The notes under the pieces: model-generated | Database searches by the model: none | Seen by the model: the letters and a program-made list of their open reading frames with translations, nothing else | Told to the model about the DNA's origin: nothing | Shown here: positions 60,001-61,231 of the stretch, piece by piece | Layout of the letters: each line of letters starts with the position of its first letter | Numbering within the stretch: the stretch's first letter is position 1 | NCBI GenBank assembly: GCA_914767715.1 | Contig: OU612069.1 | Coordinates: 7,748,001 to 7,812,000, forward strand | DNA length: 64,000 nucleotides | Reading direction: 5' to 3' | Source of the DNA: Membranipora membranacea | Taxonomy: Eukaryota > Bryozoa > Gymnolaemata > Cheilostomatida > Membraniporidae | Made by a program: the position numbers and the translations under genes

Positions 60001-61231
60001 GAGGTGTAAATGTTGACTAGTGTTAGGCTCAGCTGGCTTGGTGGTGACCTAATGGAAGCGTGCACTAAGTTTGGCTGAGAATCTATTATAACGAAAAAGG
60101 AAAAAGTTAGATGCTAGCTATAATTGTATTTAGCCAACGCAGCATGTGCGAAAAGATGAATATTGTCTTAGTGAATAGCTTACTCCTCTAATTGTTCTGT
60201 GAAAAGCACCACTAGAAGTAGTTTGTTAAAAATGCGGGAGTCGATATGTTGATATATCATTTCACAGTGAATCTCATTGATTTCAAAAAAATTTCCCCTT
60301 TTTTTATTGTTGGTTTGGAATAAAAATAATTTGTTCAGGGTTACATTTACTATTTCAATCTATTGCCAATCTGAAGAATATTTTGTACTGTTATAAATGA
60401 GTCATGTCTTTCATGATCGTGTTTTATTTTTAGTGGTCACAAGTAAGTTTGAACCTTGCTAAGCCTTGCAAAAAACCTGTAATTTTCTCCTAGCCTATGG
60501 CCTAGAGTATGATCTAGATACTTTTGCAGCTTCATGAAAATATTATTTGCTGAATTACTTTCTTCGCAGAGAATGCAATGGGCATCTATTCGTCTGTGTT
60601 TGACTGCCCGAATTTGATTAAACTCCGGACAGCTTCAAGATTGCCGGCGTTTTAGATTGTTGTCTCCAAGACTTATCTTGGATCTGTTTGGTGTCCATCC
60701 AATTTGCCTTAATATTTCTGTACAACATCAGATTTATTCACCCTCGTCTGTATATTTAATACAGGGGATAGCTGATGTTTACTCGGTTTATTGATCACAA
60801 ATGATCTGACTGTAAAACCTTCCCATAAAAAAATTAACCGATCATAGTGATGGTACCACTGTGAGCCACGTGGAATGGCGGATGCGGTTATAATGTCAAA
60901 CCCTATATGGGCTTACTTATTTATGTTTGTATGTCTGGCAATATAGCGTAAAATAATACAAAAAACTTCATCTTATCAAAACAAAAATATATAGGGAGGT
61001 CAAATCCCCCACCCTCAATAAATTGAATTCAATAAATATTATATGCTTTTAGTCCCAGAATCTGAAGAGCCTGAGGCAGCCCCAGCACTAGTCGGAACTG
61101 CCCCCTCGAAAGCAGCTAGGAAGAAAGACTCCAAAGCATCAATGGCCAAGCCGAAGATGAAAGATGAGGGAAAACCACAGAAAGGTGGTAAAAAGAAAGG
61201 TGGTAAAAAGAAAGGTGATAAAAAGAAGTAG
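1..61231 (+). CDS. Giant EB/EGF-like cysteine-rich single-pass membrane protein (54 exons in window, 5' partial)
   Basis: I built this gene by chaining open segments with acceptor and donor sites; every junction keeps phase, giving 8,410 nt and about 2,802 residues with no internal stop. The ectodomain is a run of short modules with patterns like C-x(4)-D-x-D-C-x(5-6)-C-x(2)-G-x-C-x(3)-C, interspersed with C-x-C-x(2)-G cores, as in EB-module and EGF-like repeats. Exon 29 adds a basic RSKR site and a Ser/Thr-rich linker (about residues 1496-1570, counting from the Met at base 2). Exon 48 encodes a hydrophobic helix (about 2533-2552), and exons 49-54 a charged tail with a YENV motif and Lys-rich repeats. 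The likely role is a cell-surface adhesion or receptor protein; that is inference. The signal peptide is not in the window. I do not recognise an orthologue. Confidence is high for the gene, lower for a few weak donors (exons 1-3) and the microexon. Confidence 0.88.
351..584 (+). CDS. Exon 2 of the giant gene
   Basis: Acceptor ATACCAG, eleven cysteines (CTADRNCPSTVSCAEERGVC). The donor chosen is TGTG/GTGTGT because it leaves one base, as exon 3 requires; GTTAAG four bases downstream would break the frame. Confidence 0.75.
954..1058 (+). CDS. Exon 3 of the giant gene
   Basis: Acceptor TTGTAG, then YGDCSVGGYCIQLQDN. The only phase-compatible donor nearby is CAGA/GTCAGG, which is weak, so the 3' boundary is the least certain of the gene. 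Confidence 0.55.
1537..1736. mobile_element. MITE family G, copy 1
   Basis: Begins GTAGTTCTAGGGGAGGC, contains TTGAATATTCCA, and ends CCCTACCATTTTTCTTAAAC then a CCCTGGG. The ends are diverged inverted repeats of GGCCGTAGTTTAG. Confidence 0.6.
1791..1937 (+). CDS. Exon 4 of the giant gene
   Basis: Acceptor TTATTTCAG, donor GCAG/GTGACA, phase 1 to 1. Two modules, nine cysteines (DENNCPGTTCLSGKCFRQC). Confidence 0.85.
2340..2465 (+). CDS. Exon 5 of the giant gene
   Basis: Acceptor TTGGTAG, donor ACAG/GTGAAT, phase 1 to 1. Eight cysteines; contains SCGSDSECFNHQTCVSNIC, the commonest module shape here. Confidence 0.85.
2516..2670. repeat. Dispersed repeat N, copy 1
   Basis: ATGTTATAGTCAGGCAGTTA through GCATTATGATGTCAC, also at 53182-53312 in the same orientation and partly at 5333-5412. 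No clear termini. Confidence 0.6.
3331..3527 (+). CDS. Exon 6 of the giant gene
   Basis: Acceptor GCCACAG, donor GCG/GTAAGA, phase 1 to 0. Twelve cysteines in about two and a half modules (LCTDTEDCSAEDLVCFGGVC). Confidence 0.88.
3982..4125. mobile_element. MITE family P, copy 1 (ends worn)
   Basis: Shares AATTAAG-AGAGTCTGAATTA, GACATTAGAATG and AAGGGACCA with the copy at 10880. Confidence 0.6.
4202..4435 (+). CDS. Exon 7 of the giant gene
   Basis: Acceptor GATTTAAG, donor CTCAG/GTATTT, phase 0 to 0. Thirteen cysteines (PRCQSDSDCNMPGGECDPYG). Confidence 0.88.
4445..4560. repeat. Intronic repeat R, copy 1
   Basis: TTTATTTATTTAAAGAGG, TCCTGGAAAGTTTACAGAT and GTTAACCTTTAAC blocks directly follow the donor of exon 7; a similar stretch follows exon 8. 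Confidence 0.55.
4710..4989. mobile_element. MITE family K, copy 1
   Basis: Starts AAGCCTTGTACCCACCAATG and ends with the inverse, GATGGGTACCAGGCTT. About 90% like the next copy 50 bp downstream, which lacks a short internal piece. Confidence 0.72.
5039..5301. mobile_element. MITE family K, copy 2
   Basis: Same orientation and termini as copy 1. Shared internal block: AATGCACAAGTGGTCGTGC. Confidence 0.72.
5333..5412. repeat. Dispersed repeat N, partial copy
   Basis: GCATGTTATAGTCAGGCAGT then diverging, with TTGAACTGCCTGATTGC near the end. It starts about 30 bp after MITE K copy 2. Confidence 0.5.
5527..5701 (+). CDS. Exon 8 of the giant gene
   Basis: Acceptor TTTGATAG, donor TGTG/GTATGT, phase 0 to 1. 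It starts NCTGSDERNMTC, which holds two N-glycosylation sequons (NCT, NMT). Confidence 0.85.
5715..5832. repeat. Intronic repeat R, copy 2
   Basis: TCCTGGAAAGTTAACAGAT and TTGTTGACCTTTAAC blocks in the same position after the exon 8 donor as copy 1 has after exon 7. This may reflect duplication of an exon with its donor-side intron. Confidence 0.55.
5955..6135. repeat. Dispersed repeat S, copy 1
   Basis: Shares ACACACCTT-GAGTCCTAGT, CGTATGATG-CACAGCCT and CTATCATCCAAGA with 28450-28612. Confidence 0.6.
6331..6504 (+). CDS. Exon 9 of the giant gene
   Basis: Acceptor TTATTACAG, donor CACAT/GTAAGT, phase 1 to 1. Only five cysteines; the middle (NSDKRNNPPRSSSPR) is basic and looks like a linker between module blocks. 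Confidence 0.83.
6893..9007. mobile_element. 2.1-kb nonautonomous element flanked by TTAA
   Basis: TTAA/AGGTGAACTGTGAG on the left (6889 on) and CTCGCAGTTCACCT/TTAA on the right (to 9011) form 14-bp TIRs with one mismatch. TTAA duplication is typical of piggyBac and Kolobok superfamilies; I cannot choose. No convincing coding sequence inside. It includes a poly-C tract at 7738-7751. Confidence 0.72.
9415..9831. mobile_element. TIR element A, copy 1 (417 bp)
   Basis: Same 14-bp near-identical termini as the copy at 39742; it sits in the intron before exon 10. Confidence 0.75.
9833..10036. mobile_element. MITE family G, copy 2
   Basis: CCGTAGTTTAAGGGGAGGCAG at the left and TCTAAACTATGGCCCTGG at the right show the TIR well. 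It lies directly after TIR element A and 45 bp before exon 10. Confidence 0.65.
10082..10198 (+). CDS. Exon 10 of the giant gene
   Basis: Acceptor TTCCCACAG, donor CATA/GTAAGG, phase 1 to 1. The exon 9/10 junction itself makes a Cys codon. Contains an EB-type core, VCGCDFGYQRLYDICVP. Confidence 0.85.
10604..10800 (+). CDS. Exon 11 of the giant gene
   Basis: Acceptor ATTATAG, donor GCG/GTGAGT, phase 1 to 0. Contains PCSGDDDCSAGMLCTVSGVC and a second module ending GRCEQA. Confidence 0.88.
10880..11056. mobile_element. MITE family P, copy 2
   Basis: Left end TACAGTACAGTTTACCTAG, right end AACCAGGTTACACTATAA. TA-flanked CAGTG-like ends recall Tc1/pogo-type MITEs. Confidence 0.65.
11365..11518 (+). 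CDS. Exon 12 of the giant gene (GC donor)
   Basis: Acceptor TTGTTACAG. The donor is AACTCAG/GCAAGT, a GC-AG intron with an otherwise perfect consensus; phase 0 to 1 fits exon 13. Contains CDRITQTCFDGICRRSE. Confidence 0.83.
11519..12664. other. Intron 12 (GC-AG), 1.1 kb
   Basis: Unique-looking AT-rich sequence. The open stretch at 12166-12441 has no splice context or family look. I see no element ends. Confidence 0.5.
12665..12790 (+). CDS. Exon 13 of the giant gene
   Basis: Acceptor GCTTTTAG, donor TCCG/GTGAGT, phase 1 to 1. Contains RCSHVRPCPEGYVCMGGRC. Confidence 0.87.
13046..13077 (-). ncRNA. U2 snRNA 5'-end-like fragment
   Basis: On the minus strand GCTTCTCAGCCTTTTGGCTA continues AGATCAAG. 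This is the conserved 5' end of U2 with G to A at one site; similarity ends after about 28 bases, so it is a truncated pseudogene or a SINE part. Between exons 13 and 14. Confidence 0.6.
13307..13428 (+). CDS. Exon 14 of the giant gene (NAGNAG acceptor)
   Basis: The acceptor is CAGCAG, so the exon can start at 13307 or 13310; both keep frame and differ by one Ala. Donor AAAG/GTAGGG, phase 1 to 0. Few cysteines; begins ADDDECRVQGDNFHC. Confidence 0.8.
13556..13810 (+). mobile_element. tRNA-derived SINE of a second type
   Basis: GGTGGTGTAGTGACTAGG (A box-like) and GTAAATTTGAATCCC (B box-like) lead into a body ending in AAATAAAGTGTATATTATTA. Body unlike the copies at 53745 and 19306. Confidence 0.55.
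13816..13987 (+). CDS. Exon 15 of the giant gene
   Basis: Acceptor AAAAG, donor TGTG/GTATGC, phase 0 to 1. A Gly/Ser-rich spacer (SETGSGGPHRGGGSSF) then CTSQSDC at the 3' end. Confidence 0.82.
14012..14255. mobile_element. MITE family H, copy 1
   Basis: GGGTCTTTCAATTTGAAACA to the inverse CAATTGAAAGACCCCC. Internal GAGCGAT and ATCGCTCA motifs give extra self-complementarity. Confidence 0.75.
14823..14955 (+). CDS. Exon 16 of the giant gene
   Basis: Acceptor ATTTCTAG, donor ATCAG/GTGATA, phase 1 to 2. Reads CNGGFCTTGCSKEEGKEC then CVADPGKHTTC. Confidence 0.83.
15471..15550 (-). mobile_element. tRNA-like sequence, SINE head or tRNA pseudogene
   Basis: Minus strand: AGCTCATTTGGTTAGAGCGC (A box), a loop with GCT in anticodon position, a long variable region and GGGTTTGAATCACCC (B box). 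It is Ser-like, but the 3' end does not pair with the 5' end, so it is not a functional tRNA. Confidence 0.55.
15574..15783. mobile_element. MITE family G, copy 3
   Basis: GGCCCATAGTTCTAGAGGAG to CTTAATGACGGGCCTG, just upstream of exon 17. It shares ACCCAACCTGGTGTT with the copy at 29930. Confidence 0.62.
15809..16029 (+). CDS. Exon 17 of the giant gene
   Basis: Acceptor ACCTGTAG, donor TGCG/GTAAGT, phase 2 to 1; the phase-2 junction with exon 16 restores an Arg codon. Contains GDCFAPDPSSCDELHIP. Confidence 0.85.
16691..16771 (+). CDS. Exon 18 of the giant gene
   Basis: Acceptor AATTTCAG, donor CCTG/GTGAGT, phase 1 to 1. Short: TYCSGGFCARVPDLRLNETG, with an N-glycosylation sequon (NET). Confidence 0.82.
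17221..17403 (+). CDS. Exon 19 of the giant gene
   Basis: Acceptor TCTTGCAG, donor GAAAG/GTGGGC, phase 1 to 1. Carries an EB-type core, QCVCPYTNVLYGMRC. Confidence 0.84.
17867..17997 (+). CDS. Exon 20 of the giant gene
   Basis: Acceptor TGTTTAG, donor TACA/GTAAGA, phase 1 to 0. Contains CAEGLTCMGNRCLMMC. Confidence 0.87.
18162..18183. repeat. ACT trinucleotide microsatellite
   Basis: Seven ACT units in the intron before exon 21. Confidence 0.85.
18840..19065 (+). CDS. Exon 21 of the giant gene
   Basis: Acceptor TTCACAG, donor TACG/GTAAGA, phase 0 to 1. Starts RDSDCPMGVTCEQGSCRVTC. Confidence 0.88.
19306..19545 (+). mobile_element. tRNA-derived SINE, copy 2 (A box worn)
   Basis: B box GGTTCAAATCCC, then CATCGACTAC, CAACCTGGCGAAG and TGCTTCGGGATGTGGAGTG as in the copy at 53745. 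Same orientation; ends about 35 bp before exon 22. Confidence 0.7.
19580..19776 (+). CDS. Exon 22 of the giant gene
   Basis: Acceptor TTTGTAG, donor CTTG/GTAAGA, phase 1 to 0. Two full modules, starting DHDCPGDQICGASVC. A SINE ends a few dozen bases upstream. Confidence 0.88.
20291..20442 (+). CDS. Exon 23 of the giant gene
   Basis: Acceptor ATTTTTAG, donor TTCTC/GTGAGT, phase 0 to 2. Contains MCTESTDCGGGQVCAEGIC. Confidence 0.87.
20995..21048 (+). pseudogene. Decayed copy of the acceptor and first codons of exon 24
   Basis: GTAG then ATTTTTCTGTGACACAAACA resembles ATAG/ATTTTCCTGTGACGCTAACA at 21241. Similarity stops where MITE H copy 2 begins. Confidence 0.62.
21049..21216. mobile_element. 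MITE family H, copy 2 (right end truncated)
   Basis: GGGGTCTTTCAATTAAAAAC at the left; the right end is AATTGAAAGAAACAC, degraded. It interrupts a decayed copy of the start of exon 24. Confidence 0.7.
21245..21495 (+). CDS. Exon 24 of the giant gene
   Basis: Acceptor CCTATAG, donor TTGTG/GTAAGG, phase 2 to 1. Contains SCDKNEDCGDLNTFFC. Decayed copies of its 5' end and its 3' end lie in the two flanking introns. Confidence 0.87.
21583..21616 (+). pseudogene. Decayed copy of the exon 24 donor region
   Basis: CTATCCAAATTGTGGTAAGG recurs about 100 bp past the real donor (21482-21501), still with GTAAGG. Confidence 0.6.
21943..22074 (+). CDS. Exon 25 of the giant gene
   Basis: Acceptor TTGTTTCAG, donor GAAA/GTAAGT, phase 1 to 1. 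Starts GINEVCSSEHICAPREIW; the 3' half is a cysteine-free acidic spacer. Confidence 0.85.
22549..22665 (+). CDS. Exon 26 of the giant gene
   Basis: Acceptor ATATTTAG, donor TGGG/GTAAGT, phase 1 to 1. Reads CAIDSQCTYYNYDDNAEC. Confidence 0.85.
22949..23127 (+). CDS. Exon 27 of the giant gene
   Basis: Acceptor AATTTTAG, donor CCAG/GTATTT, phase 1 to 0. Begins with the acidic DVDDDFDGWEDDSN, then CDSNQICVNQVCAIKC. Confidence 0.87.
23608..23868. repeat. Left arm of inverted repeat around exon 28
   Basis: Matches the reverse complement of 24850-25143 in several long blocks: ATATTGTGAGTTCATAGGGC, TTTTCAGACTTTGCAGCAG and GATCTTT-AAACCAT-CCAAAC. Ends about 12 bp before the exon. Confidence 0.72.
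23880..23991 (+). CDS. Exon 28 of the giant gene, bracketed by inverted repeats
   Basis: Acceptor TCTTCAG, donor CCAG/GTTTGT, phase 0 to 1. Reads CFAGTCMEPCNTDGG then CLDGLCRDTC. Inverted repeats of about 260-290 bp end just upstream and about 860 bp downstream. Confidence 0.83.
24850..25143. repeat. Right arm of inverted repeat around exon 28
   Basis: Inverse of 23608-23868, with an insertion of about 50 bp. It ends 40 bp before exon 29. Confidence 0.72.
25184..25411 (+). CDS. Exon 29 of the giant gene: basic site plus Ser/Thr-rich linker
   Basis: Acceptor AATGTAG, donor GAAG/GTAACA, phase 1 to 1. No cysteine until past the donor. Begins DRSKRVKRLV (RSKR fits the furin R-x-K-R pattern) and continues as a Ser/Thr-rich, mucin-like stretch with repeated Thr-Ser pairs. 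The exon likely marks a hinge between ectodomain halves. Confidence 0.82.
25412..26938. other. Intron 29, 1.5 kb
   Basis: I see no gene, TIR pair or tandem repeat here. Confidence 0.5.
26939..27135 (+). CDS. Exon 30 of the giant gene
   Basis: Acceptor TTTACAG, donor CACT/GTAAGA, phase 1 to 0. Starts ENMTESS with an NMT sequon, then CETDSDCAEGQSCVLAVC. Confidence 0.87.
27408..27560. mobile_element. MITE family P, copy 3 (reverse)
   Basis: CAAGCTGGTTAATTCAG to AAGTGAACTGCTCTGTA, with AGATCTCAATGCA-TCTAATGT inside, the reverse complement of the copies at 10880 and 34375. Confidence 0.65.
27653..27794 (+). CDS. Exon 31 of the giant gene
   Basis: Acceptor TTTGATAG, donor CCTG/GTAAGT, phase 0 to 1. 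Contains CYSDLDCGWNRHCIEGVC. Confidence 0.86.
28152..28309 (+). CDS. Exon 32 of the giant gene
   Basis: Acceptor CCCTTCAG, donor GTCAG/GTGAGT, phase 1 to 0. Begins AQQCTEDAGWECKSDYRGC, followed by a Gly-rich spacer. Confidence 0.85.
28450..28612. repeat. Dispersed repeat S, copy 2
   Basis: Same blocks as at 5955; it ends about 25 bp before the exon 33 acceptor. Confidence 0.6.
28639..28759 (+). CDS. Exon 33 of the giant gene
   Basis: The acceptor is CTTTTAAAG; other AGs upstream give in-frame stops. Donor TGCG/GTAAGT, phase 0 to 1. Starts DDDDCPHSDFYC. A repeat element abuts the acceptor. Confidence 0.8.
29222..29401 (+). CDS. Exon 34 of the giant gene
   Basis: Acceptor ACATTAAG, donor CAAG/GTTTGT, phase 1 to 1. 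Has an EB-type core, CVNGTCDCIRHGSGECV. Confidence 0.85.
29930..30010. mobile_element. MITE family G, copy 4 (3' part only)
   Basis: Holds only the right end: ACCCAACCTGGTGTTTCTTT to TTAAACTACGACCCTGG, 28 bp before exon 35. Confidence 0.55.
30039..30179 (+). CDS. Exon 35 of the giant gene
   Basis: Acceptor GTTTGTAG, donor GATG/GTAGGT, phase 1 to 1. Contains ECMLDSQCAREAACVAGNC. Confidence 0.87.
30220..30365. repeat. Degenerate minisatellite, period about 16-18 bp
   Basis: Recurring AACTTGGCCC or TTGGCC-TTCAAAC units, eight or so, diverged; 40 bp after the exon 35 donor. Confidence 0.6.
30534..30707 (+). CDS. Exon 36 of the giant gene
   Basis: Acceptor GATATTAG, donor TGCG/GTGAGT, phase 1 to 1. 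Starts DDDCDRDQECLNNGTCQTKC. Confidence 0.87.
31133..31274 (+). CDS. Exon 37 of the giant gene
   Basis: Acceptor AATGTAG, donor GAAGT/GTGAGC, phase 1 to 2. EB-type core FCVNERCECLRAYDGECV. Confidence 0.85.
31945..32111 (+). CDS. Exon 38 of the giant gene
   Basis: Acceptor ACTTAG, donor AATG/GTATGT, phase 2 to 1. Reads VCDQGHQRLGDRCV, then ECRDECMEGFQCQTGRC. Confidence 0.86.
33015..33099. repeat. 17-bp minisatellite, five units
   Basis: Units TATGTCACATGATCTAG with C/T and A/G variants, 50 bp before exon 39. Confidence 0.82.
33151..33276 (+). CDS. Exon 39 of the giant gene
   Basis: Acceptor ACTTCCAG, donor TTCAG/GTCAGA, phase 1 to 1. Contains CTSDDGCALNQHCSEGVC. Confidence 0.86.
33661..33744 (+). 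CDS. Exon 40 of the giant gene
   Basis: Acceptor TTTTTTAG, donor CCAG/GTAGGT, phase 1 to 1. A short exon, 28 codons, starting EGTCRESCFVTEC. Confidence 0.84.
34094..34185 (+). CDS. Exon 41 of the giant gene
   Basis: Acceptor GTTGTAG, donor CTCTG/GTGAGA, phase 1 to 0. Pro-rich: CIDYNVPCPPSNNPPQEY. Confidence 0.82.
34375..34533. mobile_element. MITE family P, copy 4
   Basis: AGTGCAGTCCACTTAATTCA to GTTGACCAGCTTACACTGTA, ends inverted relative to each other. Confidence 0.68.
34620..34746 (+). CDS. Exon 42 of the giant gene
   Basis: Acceptor TTTTTAAG, donor CTTG/GTGAGT, phase 0 to 1. EB-type core CKDESCQCESGLILYAEAVC. Confidence 0.84.
35087..35235. mobile_element. MITE family P, copy 5 (reverse)
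   Basis: TGTACAGTGGTTAATTCAGA to AAGTGAACTGCACTGTA. It ends 21 bp before exon 43. Confidence 0.68.
35257..35490 (+). CDS. Exon 43 of the giant gene, last before the 17-kb transposon
   Basis: Acceptor TCCCTAAG, donor GCAAG/GTTGGT, phase 1 to 1. Contains CVSNQDCAFVNNVCLDGYC. The transposon starts 45 bp past this donor. Confidence 0.86.
35536..35561. repeat. Left terminal inverted repeat of the 17.3-kb element
   Basis: CCCAGCAAAC then CAAAATGTT after one variable base, inverted copy at 52802-52827. TA precedes it. Confidence 0.7.
35741..35982. repeat. Left subterminal direct repeat, two units of 121 bp
   Basis: Both units start TGTAACATTATC and share GACATAACG-TCTAACGA, TCCAAAATG and a TTGATAT-CCA segment. 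Such subterminal repeats commonly bind transposition proteins; that role is inference here. Confidence 0.65.
35983..37527. other. Left noncoding arm of the 17.3-kb element
   Basis: Between the subterminal repeats and the hAT insertion. Short open stretches occur but none has splice support. Confidence 0.45.
37536..38123. mobile_element. 588-bp hAT-like nonautonomous element with 8-bp target duplication
   Basis: CACTACAT flanks both sides (37528-37535 and 38124-38131). Ends are CATAGGTGCCCAAACTTG and the inverse of CAAGGGTGTCCAAATTGG. Imperfect TIRs of this kind with an 8-bp duplication are the hAT signature. No long reading frame inside. Nested in the 17.3-kb element, so younger than it. Confidence 0.78.
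39742..40207. mobile_element. TIR element A, copy 2 (466 bp)
   Basis: Starts CATACATGACAAGT and ends ACTTGTCAGGTATG. It shares both ends and internal blocks (GACCCAGAAATCAGGAGGTC; GGGAGACTTGTC) with 9415-9831. Noncoding. Confidence 0.75.
40223..40258. repeat. Perfect 16-bp hairpin with 4-base loop
   Basis: ACACAGAGTAAGGATA, loop TATT, then the exact reverse complement. Confidence 0.85.
40525..40735. repeat. Left arm of a 200-bp inverted duplication within the transposon
   Basis: From TAGTGGTCAATTATAAAAT to GAAGCCCAAACT it matches the reverse complement of 45710-45905 with few differences. It contains a pyrimidine-rich acceptor (TTTTTTTCAG) and the open stretch MKLLSVFIMNRKST. A perfect hairpin starts where the match ends. 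Confidence 0.75.
40730..40777. repeat. Perfect 22-bp hairpin with 4-base loop
   Basis: The arm begins GAATAATGTGAGATATTATC and the loop is TGAC. It starts exactly where the left arm of the 200-bp inverted duplication stops matching. Confidence 0.85.
41663..44906 (-). CDS. DDE-type transposase-like protein, 671 aa, 4 exons
   Basis: Exons on the minus strand: 44906-44796, 44351-44256, 43735-43673 and 43408-41663, all phase 0, with clean donors (AAG/GTAGGA, CCA/GTAAGT, CAG/GTATAG) and acceptors. The ATG follows a short leader; the N-terminus (MDRKQRRKRAKARWIAEKR) is strongly basic, as in a nuclear localisation signal. The core has LNIDGVPIS (Asp about 206), VCDAPARA (Asp 285), a CxxC pair (GYYGCDKC, Cys 304/307) and FPIDYMHQVLLGV (Asp 366, His 369). 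This order resembles the tnp2/EnSpm-like transposase domain proteins of animals, with the acidic residues as candidate catalytic ones. No stop or frameshift is visible, so the gene may be recent or still active. Family assignment is from memory of the motifs; a profile search would settle it. Confidence 0.8.
44907..46046. promoter_or_regulatory. Divergent intergenic region between the transposase and DUF4806 genes
   Basis: These 1,140 bp separate the two start codons and must hold both promoters if the gene models are complete. TATAAATAG occurs at about 45096 and 45112, too far from either ATG to assign. The right arm of an inverted duplication (45712-45905) also lies here. Confidence 0.4.
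45645..45905 (-). pseudogene. Right arm of the inverted duplication, with exon-like reading frame
   Basis: On the minus strand, TTTTTTCAG at about 45812 precedes an open stretch of 55 codons (GCMKLLSVFIMNRKSTHEDV) ending in TGA at 45645. The left arm keeps the same frame for 34 codons, then hits a stop at the hairpin. It reads like a duplicated 3' exon of an unrecognised gene. No function is assigned. Confidence 0.4.
46047..52137 (+). CDS. DUF4806-like protein, 375 aa, 11 exons
   Basis: Exons: 46047-46178, 46489-46600, 47044-47106, 47741-47812, 48248-48355, 48949-49020, 49770-49826, 49981-50168, 50547-50706, 51424-51539, 52090-52137. All phases agree and there is no stop before TAA at 52135. 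The N-terminus (YYIVSFIGREEVSIVSSNWI, then CYWPP) matches the leader typical of animal DUF4806 proteins. An acidic middle (residues about 115-150) contains DGDGEESDGEND. Residues about 240-330 fit the DUF4806 domain: SPEELMLFNEQLKED, CETVGGRSLTEAVFTTMRRV, LAGTRVFKAI. AATAAA overlaps the stop codon. It is divergent from the transposase gene inside the same element, so an accessory transposition or regulatory role is plausible but unproven. Confidence 0.8.
52446..52610. repeat. Right subterminal direct repeat, two units of about 85 bp
   Basis: Units begin GAATTC-GCGATGAC and GAATTCGACGATGAC, and share AATTGGATTGT, ATGGTTTCT, CAAATATC and GGCAAAA. They differ from the left-end repeats. Confidence 0.65.
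52802..52827. repeat. Right terminal inverted repeat of the 17.3-kb element
   Basis: Ends AACATTTTG-T-GTTTGCTGGG, the reverse complement of the left end, followed by TA. Confidence 0.7.
53182..53312. repeat. Dispersed repeat N, copy 3
   Basis: Shares TTATTGATGGTGGAAAA and GCATTATGATGTCAC with 2516-2670. It lies in the intron remnant between the 17.3-kb element and exon 44. Confidence 0.6.
53365..53522 (+). CDS. Exon 44 of the giant gene, first after the transposon
   Basis: Acceptor GATATAAG, donor TGCAG/GTTTGT, phase 1 to 0, so it joins exon 43 in frame across 17.9 kb. Contains KCTSDDDC and CVDGECRCITGMRRSA. Confidence 0.85.
53745..53990 (+). mobile_element. tRNA-derived SINE, copy 1
   Basis: A box GGTGGCTCAGTTGGTTAGAG and B box GGGTTCGAACCCC mark a tRNA-like head (53748-53823). 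The tRNA-unrelated body includes GCAACCTGGCG and CATGCTTC/GTGCTTCAGGATGTGG and is shared with 19306-19545. Confidence 0.75.
54046..54256 (+). CDS. Exon 45 of the giant gene
   Basis: Acceptor CTTTGCAG, donor AGAG/GTGAAG, phase 0 to 1. EB-type core MCVCADGYHLDVSGVECV. Confidence 0.86.
55026..55169 (+). CDS. Exon 46 of the giant gene
   Basis: Acceptor TTTTCAG, donor ATTG/GTAAGA, phase 1 to 1. Starts GVCTCAKGWCFTDDGFCEP. Confidence 0.86.
55695..55864 (+). CDS. Exon 47 of the giant gene
   Basis: Acceptor TTTTTAG, donor AACG/GTGAGA, phase 1 to 0. EB-type core CYDGLCACVIGSAILQGKC. Confidence 0.85.
56342..56531 (+). CDS. Exon 48 of the giant gene: last cysteines and the transmembrane helix
   Basis: Acceptor TCTGTAG, donor AAAA/GTATGT, phase 0 to 1. 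After SYDCSAGSICSYGLC and a polar stretch comes LIIPLLCLLLLILAAALVA (bases about 56456-56515), followed by RQVHK. Uncharged helix then basic residues is the pattern of a type I single-pass segment. Confidence 0.87.
56953..57033 (+). CDS. Exon 49 of the giant gene: juxtamembrane helix
   Basis: Acceptor TTTAATAG, donor CAGA/GTAAGT, phase 1 to 1. AQANKAIKEENEKLESKL is charged and helical, possibly a short coiled coil. Cytoplasmic side by topology. Confidence 0.8.
57607..57648 (+). CDS. Exon 50 of the giant gene
   Basis: Acceptor TATTTCAG, donor CTAG/GTGAGA, phase 1 to 1. Only 42 nt: MRRSVILQGSSEGL. Small, but both splice sites and phase fit. Confidence 0.68.
57778..58012. mobile_element. MITE family H, copy 3 (opposite orientation)
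   Basis: GGGGTCTTTCAATTAGAATG at the left; the internal order is reversed relative to the copy at 14012, and it ends near CTGTTTCTAAATGAACG. Confidence 0.7.
58588..58767 (+). CDS. Exon 51 of the giant gene: tail with YENV motif
   Basis: Acceptor TACTCAG, donor GAAG/GTGGGA, phase 1 to 1. Contains ETGEYENVAPDDIAVLFE; Y-x-N is the known Grb2 SH2-type motif, and its use here is inference. The 3' half is Lys/Ser-rich. Confidence 0.82.
58797..59010. mobile_element. MITE family G, copy 5
   Basis: AGGCCCGTAGTTCTAGGGGA to CTAAACTACGGCCCTGC, the best-kept termini of the family. Starts 30 bp after exon 51. Confidence 0.68.
59522..59767 (+). CDS. Exon 52 of the giant gene: Lys/Ser repeat tail
   Basis: Acceptor GATTTAG, donor GACC/GTAAGT, phase 1 to 1. 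From about 59548 the coding sequence repeats in units of 51-60 bp (17-20 residues) with SGSKTSKTST and AKKNKDGARL in each. Confidence 0.83.
59548..59700 (+). repeat. In-frame 51-60-bp tandem repeat in exon 52
   Basis: Three units beginning TCGGGATCCAAAACATC. Units 1 and 2 differ by a 9-bp insertion (CCAAAACAT), so length changes keep frame. Confidence 0.82.
59768..61052. other. Last introns of the giant gene
   Basis: Only the 9-nt microexon candidate is seen in these 1.3 kb. Confidence 0.5.
60434..60442 (+). CDS. Exon 53 of the giant gene: candidate 9-nt microexon
   Basis: TGGTCACAA sits between TTATTTTTAG and GTAAGT. It keeps phase 1 to 1 and would add three residues; skipping it also keeps frame, so transcript data must decide. 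Confidence 0.45.
61053..61231 (+). CDS. Exon 54 of the giant gene: terminal exon with stop
   Basis: Acceptor GCTTTTAG; starts IPESEEPEAAPALVG and ends in a run of KKKGG units, GDKKK, then TAG at 61229. The polybasic C-terminus is not a canonical KKxx retrieval signal, because position -4 is Asp. Confidence 0.83.
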
